Positions 31,184 to 40,741 are shown, numbered from the stretch's first letter. The stretch: DNA of 49,236 nt from HGM11412 sp045536025 (GCA_045536025.1 JAZSMT010000003.1:1-49236); one strand, 5' to 3'. Translations and numbers: made by a program. Notes: generated by a model from the sequence alone, not told the origin.

Positions 31184-31987
31184 TTACTCGCTAATAATTA
31201 TATTTGAGCAATGCGACGGTTTACGCTTTTCTTCTGGTGGAAGAGTTTCCATATAATCATCACCAAAACGTGAACTCAAAAATTCGTCATACTTGCTCAC
31301 CGCATAAAAATTTCTATCTCTAAATTTAAGTTCGGTTAAATTTTCATATATATCACTTTTCAGCGGTTTGAATTTTTTGTTAGAGTTGCATATCTCATAC
31401 CTATATCCCGTAGATTTGTCGTTATATTTCGTACAAGTTTTGTTTATGAGTTTGCACAACGTTTTCATTGGAAGTAATGATAAAAGTTTATAAGCTATTT
31501 TCTTAAATTTTGGTAATACGCCTATCTTAACTTTTAATTTTGTTTTTCTTGCCCCCGTTAAAACACCTACCTTACTACAATGTTTTTTCAGTTTTTGTGG
31601 AACAACGTTATCAATAGGAAAAATATCGATAAAAATTCCATGATTCATTTTACTGATATGCGAATACTCGTAATCGTAAATGTTAGATTTTTTATAACAC
31701 AATTTTGCGTAGTTTAACGGAAAGGTTGGAACGTTGTTAAAAGATTGCAAAAAATAATCTGAATTTAACTCGCTCGGCGCAATTTTCAAAAATTCTTCGT
31801 AATCTTTTCTGAGCATGATAACGTCAATATCATCGTCCCAAGGAACAAAATTTTGATATTTTACCGCACCGAGTAGCGTCCCTCCCTCCATTGAATATTT
31901 AAGACCGTGCTTTCTACACACTCTATCAAATTCTACAAATATATTATAAACGTAATCTTGAATTTTTGTAAGTTCAGTTTTATTCAT
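31184..31987 (-). CDS. LicD-family phosphotransferase
   Basis: A 267-residue LicD protein with the core motif SMEGGTLLGAVKYQNFVPWDDDIDVIMLR (about 31-59), containing the GTLLG and DDDID metal-binding residues. Members transfer phosphocholine, ribitol phosphate or other phosphodiester-linked groups onto surface glycans. No choline uptake or activation genes (licABC) are in the window, so the donor may be another nucleotide-activated alcohol or lie elsewhere. It is 6 bases upstream of the flippase. Confidence 0.85.
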   Translation of the reverse strand: MNKTELTKIQDYVYNIFVEFDRVCRKHGLKYSMEGGTLLGAVKYQNFVPWDDDIDVIMLRKDYEEFLKIAPSELNSDYFLQSFNNVPTFPLNYAKLCYKKSNIYDYEYSHISKMNHGIFIDIFPIDNVVPQKLKKHCSKVGVLTGARKTKLKVKIGVLPKFKKIAYKLLSLLPMKTLCKLINKTCTKYNDKSTGYRYEICNSNKKFKPLKSDIYENLTELKFRDRNFYAVSKYDEFLSSRFGDDYMETLPPEEKRKPSHCSNIIISE

Positions 31988-31991
31988 AATC

Positions 31992-33032
31992 TTAATATGC
32001 CAATTTAAATATTTTAATTTTTTTTGATAAGATAATAATGAGATAAGATATTGCTAAAGTAGAAATTAAAACTACTGCAAAATGAACCATTGAATTATTT
32101 GCTACGATTGTATTTTGTAGAAACAAATCAATTATACTCAACGGAATTCTTTGAGTTAAAAACATTAAAATACTGCATTTTCTAAAAAGTGTACAGCATT
32201 TGTCGCTAATCTTAATTTCTAAACTTAAAACAAACTTAAACAAATAATAAGTAAACGGCACTAAAAAGATAACCGTATCCACCCCCTTTGAGTTAAAATT
32301 AAATCTCGCAACTACAAACTCTTCAAGTGCGTATAAAAAACCAAAGATGATTATAGGGATTATACTTTTCGCTGTGAATTTATTAACCTCATCGCTTCTA
32401 ACGGAAATCATTGCCCCCATCGACACAAATATTAAACCAAAACACACACCATTTTTAATAGTATCAAAAAAGCTATAATAAACGTCATATATTTGTTTAA
32501 TAAAAGGAATTTTAGAAACCAAGCCGTAATAAGAACTTCCACCTAAAGTAAAGACGTATATAAAACAAGAGATTATAAATATTTTCTTATAGTTAAGTTT
32601 CTTACTTAACAAATATACGACGAGTACTGCCGTTAACAATGCAGGTAGAAACCAAATCGTTGAATAACTTCCCTCAAAGAAAAAATCTTTTATATATTCT
32701 AATACGCTCAAAATGCTAAATTCTTTTCTAGTCCACTTTATAACAACAAAAACGAAGTATACTGCACTCCAAATAAGATACATAACAAACAATCTTTTCA
32801 AATACGAAAATACGTATCTATTTTTATCTTTTGTGTCTTTTAGACTTTCAACTTTTCTAAAGCATAAAAATCCACTCGTTACGAAAAAGAAAGGTACAGC
32901 AAACACCGTTACGATATTTCTAATTCCAAACGAAAGAACTTTACTGTAACTTGAAAAAGGAGCAGTATGTAAAATAATTATCAATATTGCACAAATAAAT
33001 TTTGCCAAATCAAGCGATTTATATTGTTTCAT
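31992..33032 (-). CDS. Membrane acyltransferase (acyltransferase 3 family)
   Basis: A 346-residue protein with about ten membrane helices. The first helix contains FICAILIIILHTAPF, with the conserved His of the acyltransferase 3 family, and an FFFVTSGFLCFRK block follows. These enzymes O-acetylate or otherwise acylate sugars on the membrane. The start overlaps the upstream glycosyltransferase stop (ATGA at 33029-33032), so translation is coupled. Confidence 0.82.
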   Translation of the reverse strand: MKQYKSLDLAKFICAILIIILHTAPFSSYSKVLSFGIRNIVTVFAVPFFFVTSGFLCFRKVESLKDTKDKNRYVFSYLKRLFVMYLIWSAVYFVFVVIKWTRKEFSILSVLEYIKDFFFEGSYSTIWFLPALLTAVLVVYLLSKKLNYKKIFIISCFIYVFTLGGSSYYGLVSKIPFIKQIYDVYYSFFDTIKNGVCFGLIFVSMGAMISVRSDEVNKFTAKSIIPIIIFGFLYALEEFVVARFNFNSKGVDTVIFLVPFTYYLFKFVLSLEIKISDKCCTLFRKCSILMFLTQRIPLSIIDLFLQNTIVANNSMVHFAVVLISTLAISYLIIILSKKIKIFKLAY

Positions 33033-33976
33033 TTCAAAATCATCCTTTTAATTTTAGATAGCACTTTCTTTAATTTGCTAGGGTAAACAATTTTAAAAAC
33101 CTTATCATCGTAATAATTATTGCATATAACGCAATCAGGGTGTGCTAAAGGAAACTCAAGCGCTTCAGTAGGCATAAACAATATTTTGCCAGGCTTCCAC
33201 TTGGTATATTCGGTGTTTTCTGTGTGTGTTGAACCTACACCGATGCCTATATTATAGATAAGGTTGTTTTTGGGGACTATCGTTAAATAAGATTGCGAAT
33301 ATTTTAAAAACCCAAATTGTATATCCCAATAATTTACTTTTTTTATCTGTGTTTCACGATTTGCTTGCTTCCAACTCCCAATCCTTCGAGAAGCTACTTT
33401 TTTATTTTTAAACTGTTTGCGTAACAATAAAACATTGTATTCGTCGGTTATGTTTTTTACGTTGTAATCATACTTTTCCCACACACGTTTCCAAGTACCC
33501 CAACCAAGGGTAGCACCAGTCTTAGTAAAACAATAACTGTTTCCACCGCAATCAACGTTTTTTAAATGATTAAAGCCACTGATTGCCCCAACTCTATTAT
33601 CGAATTCATACTTATTAAGCATTTCTGCCATAAAGGGAAACAACGAATCGTCTGCAACACAATCGTCTTCTAAAATTAAAAGTTTATCAACGTGTTCAAA
33701 CGCCCAATAAATTGCCGTTGCAGGTCCTTTCCCACACCCTTTATTTACGGTTGAATAATTTTTGTATACCTCGCACTCCCAGTCAATATCTTCAACTATT
33801 TTTTTACATTGCTCTATAGCCAAAACGTCTCTTTCATTTCCTTCGCGAGGTCCGTCACACGCTAAAAACAGTTTTGAAGGACGCGCCTTTTTCACCTTTT
33901 CAAAAACTTTTGATAACGTATCTGGTCTTGTAAAAAAAATTAATAATGTCGGTACGTCATATTGCCATTTAAGCAT
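33029..33976 (-). CDS. Glycosyltransferase, GT-A fold (HpA/GNT-I-like)
   Basis: A 315-residue protein. TLLIFFTRPDTLSKVFEKVKK at the N-terminus, LLILEDDCVADDSLFPFM with the metal-binding DD, and GATLGWGTWKRVWEKYD are features of the GT2/GT13-like group often annotated hemolytic protein HlpA-like. It transfers a sugar from a nucleotide donor to the growing repeat unit; donor and linkage unknown. Eight bases overlap with the upstream gene. Confidence 0.72.
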   Translation of the reverse strand: MLKWQYDVPTLLIFFTRPDTLSKVFEKVKKARPSKLFLACDGPREGNERDVLAIEQCKKIVEDIDWECEVYKNYSTVNKGCGKGPATAIYWAFEHVDKLLILEDDCVADDSLFPFMAEMLNKYEFDNRVGAISGFNHLKNVDCGGNSYCFTKTGATLGWGTWKRVWEKYDYNVKNITDEYNVLLLRKQFKNKKVASRRIGSWKQANRETQIKKVNYWDIQFGFLKYSQSYLTIVPKNNLIYNIGIGVGSTHTENTEYTKWKPGKILFMPTEALEFPLAHPDCVICNNYYDDKVFKIVYPSKLKKVLSKIKRMILK

Positions 33977-35234
33977 TTCTTTCTCCCTCTATAACTTCAT
34001 TATATATATGTTTAAGATTGAGAATATTTTTTTCTCTGTTATGTCGTTCTTCAGCATCACTAATAGTTTGTTTGGAAAATTTTTGACACAAATCCCTGTC
34101 TAAGAAAACAGTTTTTATTCTTTCGGCAAGTACAGAATATTCTGAAAAATCGTAATAAAAACCACTTTCTTTATCTCTTAAAAGTTCAGTCATCCCCCCT
34201 CGGAACGAACATATGCAAGGTGTTCCTACCATCATCGCTTCACATATCGTAGCCGACGCCCCCTCCATAGCTGAAGTAACTATACAAACGTTTGACTTTA
34301 AAAGCTGCTGAACAACTTCGCTTGCATTTTTTCTTCCGATAAATTCCACGTTTTCATCAAGTCCGCACTTTTTTATCTTTTTAATAATAAATTCTTCATA
34401 ACTGTTCGGGTTAATTAATTTACCATCTTTAGCCGCACTTCCAGGCACTTTCAATTTAACACTTGGAAATTCCTTTTTTACTATTTTTAAAGCTTCAATT
34501 AACACGTGTAAACCTTTCAACGAATAAGACGAAGCCCCTGCGTAAATGGTATATTTTTCTACGTCATCTATATTCCATTTTTTAGCTTGGTAAAATTCTT
34601 CGCGAACGTTATAATTTAATCGATAATACTTGAGTTGGTCATTAATAGAGAGCATCACCGCCTTATCCCAATCAGTACGTCCCGTTACGTATTTAACGCT
34701 TTGTAAAACACGCCTCTCGCGTTTTGCATTATTTTTAAATAATCCCTTTACTAAAAAAGGCGTTTTAAATTTCAATATGTCTTTTATACTAAACATACTA
34801 ATTAATTCGCGCGTTTTTAATCCTCCGTAATATTCTTCAGATATTCTTGATAAAATCCCCTGTATAGTCAACAAAACTGGAGTTTTATTATTTACTTTTA
34901 ACATTGAATACCCCACTGCATATTCAGTGCCGTGGATATGTATTAAATCCGGCTTAAATTCTTCTATAACTTTTTTACAATCTCGAAGACACTGCTTTGA
35001 ATTAAAAAGCAATCTTTTGCCTGCCCCAGGAAAAATAAAATTTCTGATATTATTTACAACTGAATCGATAGGCGCATCAACATTTGCATAAGTCATAGTT
35101 GCAAGCTTAAAATTTTCATCTTTAGCAAGTTGGTTGGAATAATCAACAAGCCAACCCCCACTTGCCGAAGTCTTTATTCCCAATTCTTTCGCAACGCTTG
35201 GCAACACCATATTAACTATCCATAGCACTTTCAT
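33969..35234 (-). CDS. Glycosyltransferase family 4
   Basis: A 421-residue GT-B-fold retaining glycosyltransferase. The N-terminal half has PSVAKELGIKTSASGGWLVD, and the C-terminal donor-binding half has YTIYAGASSYSLKGLHVLIEAL (about 225-246) and SAMEGASATICEAMMVGTPC with the EX7E-type glutamates. Probably adds one sugar of the repeat unit on the inner membrane face. Confidence 0.82.
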   Translation of the reverse strand: MKVLWIVNMVLPSVAKELGIKTSASGGWLVDYSNQLAKDENFKLATMTYANVDAPIDSVVNNIRNFIFPGAGKRLLFNSKQCLRDCKKVIEEFKPDLIHIHGTEYAVGYSMLKVNNKTPVLLTIQGILSRISEEYYGGLKTRELISMFSIKDILKFKTPFLVKGLFKNNAKRERRVLQSVKYVTGRTDWDKAVMLSINDQLKYYRLNYNVREEFYQAKKWNIDDVEKYTIYAGASSYSLKGLHVLIEALKIVKKEFPSVKLKVPGSAAKDGKLINPNSYEEFIIKKIKKCGLDENVEFIGRKNASEVVQQLLKSNVCIVTSAMEGASATICEAMMVGTPCICSFRGGMTELLRDKESGFYYDFSEYSVLAERIKTVFLDRDLCQKFSKQTISDAEERHNREKNILNLKHIYNEVIEGERNA

Positions 35235-35249
35235 AAATTGTTCATCTCC

Positions 35250-36320
35250 TTAAAAAATAAGCGTGAAGTTTTGAAATACGCCACCGTTTATTCTATACCA
35301 CAGCAATATAATTGATAATATTGAAACTACCGCGTTTATTACCACTTTACTTTTACTTTCAAATTTTGAAATAACGGACGGCAAAAGTAAAATAGTGTAA
35401 TAGTAAAAATAATAACTTATTCTTTCGTATATTTGAACGGACGTGTACCTTATAACGTACAAAGATACGCCTACCACCGTCAAAAGCAATGGTAAAAACA
35501 GCTGGCTATTATTCCAATTTTTATTAAATAAAAGCGAAACAACTATTATGATCAAATAAATTGAAATGGTTATATAACCACCCGAATCAAAACTTTCGCC
35601 CCCTGAATAATCTTCGCCAGTTAAGCTATCGTATAAAAACGAAATATCGTCGGCAAAAGCAATAAAGAGCGCAAGGGCCGTTAAGAAAACTAATACGTGA
35701 TTTAATTTGGGTTTTACAAATATTAATAAAAATGAAAACCCAAATATCAGCGCAGATTTGTGAAACGACATTGCAAGAATTAAAATCAATACAAACGGCA
35801 TGAACTTTTTCTCTTTAATAAAATCGTATGCAAATAGACATATACTCATAGCTAAGCATTGCCTTAAACCGTTCATATTAAAGGTGAAAAGCCCTAGGCA
35901 TAAAAACATTACGAGAGAAAGAGTTACGTCTTCAGAGTGTTTTGATATAAATTTTAAGGTGCAAACGGTCATTATAACGGCTGAAACGATAAGTAGCCAT
36001 TGCGCATCCGAAAAGACTCTTGAAAGCACCCAAATATAAATCGAAAATCCAACTTCTGAAAACAACAAATCTTTACCATCAGTAATATTAGAAAGATAAT
36101 TAAATAGATTTTGCGAGTTGTTTTTTACCCTTTCAAACAAGCCATAATAAAAGTCAGTATCTCCTGTTCCTGATAGTCTACTTCTTAAACCCATGACGAA
36201 AATTATACACAAACCGCAAATGGTTAGGTATATATTTTTTTTCGATTTATTTTTCGACACGTCGCCCATTAAAAATTTTATAATTATCGGCGATACTGAA
36301 ACAAGCAATAGTGCTATCAT
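35250..36320 (-). CDS. Wzy-type polysaccharide polymerase (EpsG family)
   Basis: A 356-residue membrane protein with about ten helices. The loop GLRSRLSGTGDTDFYYGLFE (about 45-64) and the LRQCLAMSICLFAYDFI region are the EpsG-family pattern. It would link repeat units on the outer face of the membrane. It lies 15 bases from each neighbour. Confidence 0.8.
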   Translation of the reverse strand: MIALLLVSVSPIIIKFLMGDVSKNKSKKNIYLTICGLCIIFVMGLRSRLSGTGDTDFYYGLFERVKNNSQNLFNYLSNITDGKDLLFSEVGFSIYIWVLSRVFSDAQWLLIVSAVIMTVCTLKFISKHSEDVTLSLVMFLCLGLFTFNMNGLRQCLAMSICLFAYDFIKEKKFMPFVLILILAMSFHKSALIFGFSFLLIFVKPKLNHVLVFLTALALFIAFADDISFLYDSLTGEDYSGGESFDSGGYITISIYLIIIVVSLLFNKNWNNSQLFLPLLLTVVGVSLYVIRYTSVQIYERISYYFYYYTILLLPSVISKFESKSKVVINAVVSILSIILLWYRINGGVFQNFTLIF

Positions 36321-36335
36321 ATACTTTCCTAAAAA

Positions 36336-37253
36336 TTATTTTAATTTATGGTAGATTTTTTTCAAAAATTTTCTAAATTGTATTTTAGTTTTTAATCTAA
36401 ACTTTTTAAACAAATTTATCTTAACGCCCTTTTTATCCAACTCACTTTTGATAAGCAAGGTATCTCCTCTATTCGTTGAATAACAAAAGTAATAAAGCTG
36501 TTTTAGATAAAAAGCGTCGCTTTTAGCTTTGGTGATATCAAAAAGTTCGTTTATTGTATATTCGGCTTCTTTTTTGTGAAGCTCTTTTTGTTTAACGGTA
36601 ACTTGCGCGCTATGACGGCGATTACTAACCAAAACCCTATCGTCCATATAAACGCTCATTCCGCCGATTGCAAATTTAAGCCATAAATTCCAGTCTAGAA
36701 CGAAACGCAATTCCTCGTTAAAGAAACCGTCTTTCAAAAACCTGCTTTTAGGAATTAACAATCCGCAACCATTAAAACAACCGTTAAAAAGCAAGTGCTT
36801 ATACGCCTTTTTAGGCGATAATAAACCTTTTCTTTTTTTGCGTGGATGAAAAACCTTTTCACCATCACTATTTATAACGTCGGCACAACTACTGATGGCA
36901 ACTTCTTCAGGGTTAAGACCGTGCCTTTTGTAAAGTTCAACTTGCTTTTCAATTTTATCAAGTTTATACAAATCGTCGTGCGAAAGCCAAGATATAAAGT
37001 CGCCTTTTGCGCTACGTATACCGTAGTTTAGCGCTGATGAACAACCGCCGTTTTCTTTTTCAACGTAAGTTATATATTCGCTGTATTTATCGCAAATAGC
37101 CTTGCCAGCACCGTTATCGGTAGACCCGTCGTTTACAACGATAATCTCTTTATTTTTATACGTTTGATTTATAGCGCAAAGTAACGCTTCTTCAACGTAA
37201 TTTGAACCGTTATACAGCGGAATTATTATCGAAATTAAAGGATTAAAACTCAT
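36336..37253 (-). CDS. Glycosyltransferase family 2
   Basis: A 305-residue GT-A enzyme. LISIIIPLYNGSNYVEEAL starts the nucleotide-binding region, VVNDGSTD (about 39-46) is the first conserved Asp motif, and GDFISWLSHDDLY (about 88-100) holds the DxD-like metal site. It transfers one sugar to the lipid-linked unit. It begins 1 base after the upstream gene. Confidence 0.85.
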   Translation of the reverse strand: MSFNPLISIIIPLYNGSNYVEEALLCAINQTYKNKEIIVVNDGSTDNGAGKAICDKYSEYITYVEKENGGCSSALNYGIRSAKGDFISWLSHDDLYKLDKIEKQVELYKRHGLNPEEVAISSCADVINSDGEKVFHPRKKRKGLLSPKKAYKHLLFNGCFNGCGLLIPKSRFLKDGFFNEELRFVLDWNLWLKFAIGGMSVYMDDRVLVSNRRHSAQVTVKQKELHKKEAEYTINELFDITKAKSDAFYLKQLYYFCYSTNRGDTLLIKSELDKKGVKINLFKKFRLKTKIQFRKFLKKIYHKLK

Positions 37254-37254
37254 A

Positions 37255-38307
37255 CTAGCCTCGCTTTCTCATTTTAAGCATAAACTTAGTTGCAAAATAT
37301 ACGCCTAAAGAAAATTTGGTTTTTAAAAGGCAGTAATAAAGCTTCCATTTTGACGGTAAGAACTTAACTTTGAAACCTTTTAACGACGTATGATATGGTT
37401 CAGATTTAATTATCATTTTTAAATCTTTTATACCGTTTTTTAAAGTCGCCTCTTTATTCTTTACCACGTTTAAACAAAGCTCAAGCACCGAATAAGAAAC
37501 CCTATTATCATACGCCAACTTAAAATCTTGCCCTAAACTTTCAGGGTTTACTAAATCGTAAATTTTTTCTAATAGTACTTTATTTTTCTCAAGAAAATTA
37601 GCTCTATAAGTATTCGTACACGAGGCAAAATTATTTTTGCGGTAATGATATAAGTGCTTATCAAGATAATAGAAGCTGTTTGCCTTTAGCAAGAAACCGA
37701 GATTAAAAAGCCCATCAGAAAAAGTGCCTATCTCTTTCATATTCGTAAACGCAAGTGAATTTGACGTAATAATTTCTTTTTTATAACAACCAAAACAAAC
37801 GGATGCTAAAAAATTAAAATCTTGGATGTTTTTTAGTTCGCTTCCCACAAGCCCCAAATTCATACGCAATATTTTTTTATACTCGCTATCCACGTAAAGC
37901 TTACTATCAAGTAGGTTGTTCGTTTTGTTTTCAAAATACGAGCCGTATTCTTTAACGTAATTAAACTTAACGACGTCAGCACCCGTAGTCTTAATAATTT
38001 CTACCACGCTTTCAACGCAATCTTTACTAAACCAGTCGTCAGGGTCTATAAACATTACGTAATCGCCAGTCGATTTTTCAACGCCTAAATTCCTTGCCGA
38101 ATGCGTTCCCCCATTTTCCTTATGAAAAACTTTAACACGAACGTCTTTTCCCTCTAAATTATCTAAAATATCCGAGCTACCGTCAGTCGACCCATCGTCA
38201 ACGAGAATAACTTCAATATCTTCATAAGTTTGGCTTATTAGTGAATTAACGCACTCTTCTACGTAGTCTTTAACGTTATAAGTAGGAACGATTATACTTA
38301 CTTTCAA
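37255..38307 (-). CDS. Glycosyltransferase family 2, TTG start
   Basis: A GT-A enzyme beginning LKVSIIVPTYNVKDYVEEC, with VILVDDGSTDGS and GDYVMFIDPDDWF metal-site motifs. I place the start at a TTG (38305-38307), because GGAGG lies 6 bases before it and the family normally starts right at the KVSIIVPTYN strand; the ATG at 38331 lies inside the upstream gene and has no ribosome-binding site. That gives 350 residues. The GGAGG sits inside the last codons of the upstream gene, so translation is coupled. Confidence 0.8.
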   Translation of the reverse strand: MKVSIIVPTYNVKDYVEECVNSLISQTYEDIEVILVDDGSTDGSSDILDNLEGKDVRVKVFHKENGGTHSARNLGVEKSTGDYVMFIDPDDWFSKDCVESVVEIIKTTGADVVKFNYVKEYGSYFENKTNNLLDSKLYVDSEYKKILRMNLGLVGSELKNIQDFNFLASVCFGCYKKEIITSNSLAFTNMKEIGTFSDGLFNLGFLLKANSFYYLDKHLYHYRKNNFASCTNTYRANFLEKNKVLLEKIYDLVNPESLGQDFKLAYDNRVSYSVLELCLNVVKNKEATLKNGIKDLKMIIKSEPYHTSLKGFKVKFLPSKWKLYYCLLKTKFSLGVYFATKFMLKMRKRG

Positions 38308-38308
38308 A

Positions 38309-39430
38309 TTAATCCTCCAATAACCCGTCATAAATTTCAGACATTTTGTTTATCGAACTTTCAAGCGAGAATTTTTGAGCGGTAATTCTATTATTTTCGC
38401 CCATTTTTCTTCTAAGCTCGTCGTCGTAAAGTATTTTCTTAATACCTTCAGCAAAACCCTCATAATCGTTTGGGCCATATTTATAACCAGAAACTCCGTT
38501 TTCCGAATAATCGTTAATGCCCTGCCTATTTGACGTAACGATAGGAAGCCCAAAACTCATAGCTTCAATCGACGCCATTCCAAGCCCCTCTCTCAAAGAA
38601 GGTAGCACGAATAAATCAACTGCGTTATAAATAGAAATCAAATCTCGCCTGTAACCTAAAAAGTGAACTTGTTTATCTACGCCCAATTTTTTTGCAAGGG
38701 CTTCAAGCTCTTCTCTAAGCGGTCCGTTACCTGCAAGAAAATAGTGTATATTTTCATCTTTCGCATGAGCTAAAGCTTTAATAATAACCTTTTGATTTTT
38801 GTTTTCGTTAAGTTCGCCAACGGACAATACCGTTTTACAATTATCGTTTAACGCGTATTCTTGTTTAAGGTTTACAGATTGCTCGTTTGTAAACTGCTTT
38901 AAATTAACGCCAACGCCTGGAACTTGCTCAATCGCTTTAGCTTTAAACTTTTTCGTTGCTACTTCGTAATCCATATTGTTGATAACGATAAGCGTATCAG
39001 TTAACTTAGAAAAAGCCTTTTCTAATGGATACCATATCAACCAACTCAGTTTCGAGCCACCTTTAAAAAAGTGAAAACCGTGTGCTTGGTAAACTATTTT
39101 TGCACCCTTTTTGCGCGCTTTTTTACCAGCAAGGCGGGTAAGTATTCCTCCAACGGGAGTATTGCAATGAATAACGTCGTATTCACTCTCATTAATTAGT
39201 TTTTTGAGAGCCTTATACGCTTTTATATTTTTAAAACTAAACGGAGAGCGCGAAAAGGGAATTTCAAAAATATGGTCGGGCTCAGAAAGGGTTAAGTTTT
39301 TCTTTACCGCTAGATTATTGTGAGCAGCAACGTCGACCATACAACCCTTTTCATGCAGTAAATTAATAAGCGGTTTATGAAATTGTGCAATGTGGCTTTG
39401 AAGGGTTGCCACTAGTAAGACTCTTTTCAT
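38309..39430 (-). CDS. Glycosyltransferase family 4
   Basis: A 373-residue GT-B enzyme close in pattern to capsule/exopolysaccharide family 4 transferases: LLVATLQSHIAQFHKPL at the start, YQAHGFHFF, KTVLSVGELNENKNQKVIIKAL (about 192-213) for the donor site and LPSLREGLGMASIEAMSFGLPIV with the EX7E motif. The start overlaps the upstream dehydrogenase stop (ATGA). No initiating phosphoglycosyltransferase is seen in the operon, so this enzyme probably adds a later sugar. Confidence 0.85.
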   Translation of the reverse strand: MKRVLLVATLQSHIAQFHKPLINLLHEKGCMVDVAAHNNLAVKKNLTLSEPDHIFEIPFSRSPFSFKNIKAYKALKKLINESEYDVIHCNTPVGGILTRLAGKKARKKGAKIVYQAHGFHFFKGGSKLSWLIWYPLEKAFSKLTDTLIVINNMDYEVATKKFKAKAIEQVPGVGVNLKQFTNEQSVNLKQEYALNDNCKTVLSVGELNENKNQKVIIKALAHAKDENIHYFLAGNGPLREELEALAKKLGVDKQVHFLGYRRDLISIYNAVDLFVLPSLREGLGMASIEAMSFGLPIVTSNRQGINDYSENGVSGYKYGPNDYEGFAEGIKKILYDDELRRKMGENNRITAQKFSLESSINKMSEIYDGLLED

Positions 39431-40326
39431 AATTTACCTAAATTTTGTATAATTAGTTTAAATAAGCGTTCGTTATTATTGTTTCCAACGAAGCTGTTGT
39501 GGGGGGTTATTATAACGTTTTGATAATCCCATAGCGGGCTTTGGGGGGATAATGGCTCTTCCTCAAACACGTCTAAACACGCACCGTAAAGCTTTTTAGA
39601 TTGAAGAGCACTAACTAGCGCAACCTCGTCAACAACCGCACCTCTTGAAATGTTGACGAATACGCAACCGTTTTTCATAACTGAAAACCTGTGTTTATTA
39701 AAAAGCCCACGCGTTTGTTCGGTTAACGGCAAAGTTAAAACGGTAACGTCCGCCCCGTTAAGAGCAAAGTCAAGTTTGTCAAGCGAGTATATAGTTTCAA
39801 AAGCTTCGTCTTGTCTTGGATAAAGGTCTACTCCTATTACCTTGCACCCCATAGCCTTAAAGCGTTTAGCACACTCAGTGCCAACGTTGCCCGCGCCTAT
39901 CACGCACACCGTTTGACCGTAAAGCTCTTTAAGGTTGCGGTTTTTAACCCACAACTTTTGAGCCTGATTTTCAAAGAAAAACCTACTTTCTTTATAAAGT
40001 GATAAAACGCCCGTGAGTGCAAATTCCGCCATAGAAATACTGTACACACCACGCGCGTTGAAAATTTTTATACCAAGGCGTGAAATTTCGTCCATAGGAA
40101 CTCTATCAAATCCCGCACTTGTAAGTTGAATAAATTTAAGATTTTTAAACGATTTTATATCGTGATAAAGGAAAAGCCCGTTACAAATAACGCCCTCTAT
40201 CTCTTCGGCATTGCAAGGAATCTCGTCCTTTTCGTTTTGCATAAACACGACGTCGTTACCGAGATTTTTAATATAATCTAATTGATTTTCGGCACAGTTA
40301 AATGCGCCCGTAACCAAAATCTTCAC
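39427..40326 (-). CDS. D-isomer-specific 2-hydroxyacid dehydrogenase
   Basis: A 299-residue NAD(P)-dependent dehydrogenase. The NAD-binding loop is GAGNVGTECAKRF (about 143-155); the catalytic Arg is in NISRGAVVDE, Glu in FEEEPLS and His in ITPHNS. It starts with GTG (40324-40326), with AAGGGG about 8 bases upstream, and is the first gene of the polysaccharide operon. A 2-hydroxyacid dehydrogenase at the head of such a locus is uncommon; it might make or use a hydroxyacid that decorates the glycan. A second, unrelated copy of the family is at 43968-44915. Confidence 0.82.
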   Translation of the reverse strand: MKILVTGAFNCAENQLDYIKNLGNDVVFMQNEKDEIPCNAEEIEGVICNGLFLYHDIKSFKNLKFIQLTSAGFDRVPMDEISRLGIKIFNARGVYSISMAEFALTGVLSLYKESRFFFENQAQKLWVKNRNLKELYGQTVCVIGAGNVGTECAKRFKAMGCKVIGVDLYPRQDEAFETIYSLDKLDFALNGADVTVLTLPLTEQTRGLFNKHRFSVMKNGCVFVNISRGAVVDEVALVSALQSKKLYGACLDVFEEEPLSPQSPLWDYQNVIITPHNSFVGNNNNERLFKLIIQNLGKL

Positions 40327-40350
40327 CGTTTAACCCCTTAAAACCGTAAA

Positions 40351-40400
40351 ATACGTATTATATATACGTATATTATAACCGTAATTTTCTATAAAGTCAA
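40351..40400 (-). promoter_or_regulatory. Polysaccharide operon promoter with two palindromic sites
   Basis: On the minus strand TTGACT (complement of 40395-40400), a 17-base spacer and TATAAT (complement of 40372-40377). Just downstream are two copies of the palindrome ATACGTAT (40364-40371 and 40351-40358), 13 bases centre to centre, covering the start point. This is a likely operator for the whole 17-kb operon. The leader is about 40 bases. Confidence 0.75.
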
Positions 40401-40712
40401 TAGCAAAACTTAAGGCAAGTTTCAATAATCGCTGATACTAGCTTGCGGTTAAATTTTTTATTTACTTAAACCTCTCAGTAAAAACCATACTTGCAAACGC
40501 AAAACGCATAAAAACCCAACCTATAAGGCGGTTAACCTATTACAACGTAACCAATTCCAAAATATAAATTTTCAAGCTCGCCTCAAAGTTCGACGTTCTT
40601 TTCAATGCTTTGATGTAGGCGTTAACTCGCTATTTGTAAATTCATAAAGAGGATAATTCATAATAGTTTCATTATATAACTTATAACGCCTTAAGTCAAT
40701 CGCCCAAAAAGT
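40401..40712. other. Gene-free stretch between the polysaccharide operon and thrH
   Basis: No supported open frame. AACCTATA and AACCTATT repeats occur at about 40519 and 40537, and a few weak inverted pairs are present. I see no RNA family and no promoter other than those at its ends. An imperfect echo of the gene-free block at 2700-2812 is possible but too weak to claim. Confidence 0.35.
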
Positions 40713-40741
40713 TTGACAAGTGGACTTAATTTTTATATAAT
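40713..40741 (+). promoter_or_regulatory. thrH promoter
   Basis: TTGACA (40713-40718), 17-base spacer, TATAAT (40736-40741): full consensus. The leader is about 17 bases and contains the AAAGGAG ribosome-binding site. Confidence 0.88.
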
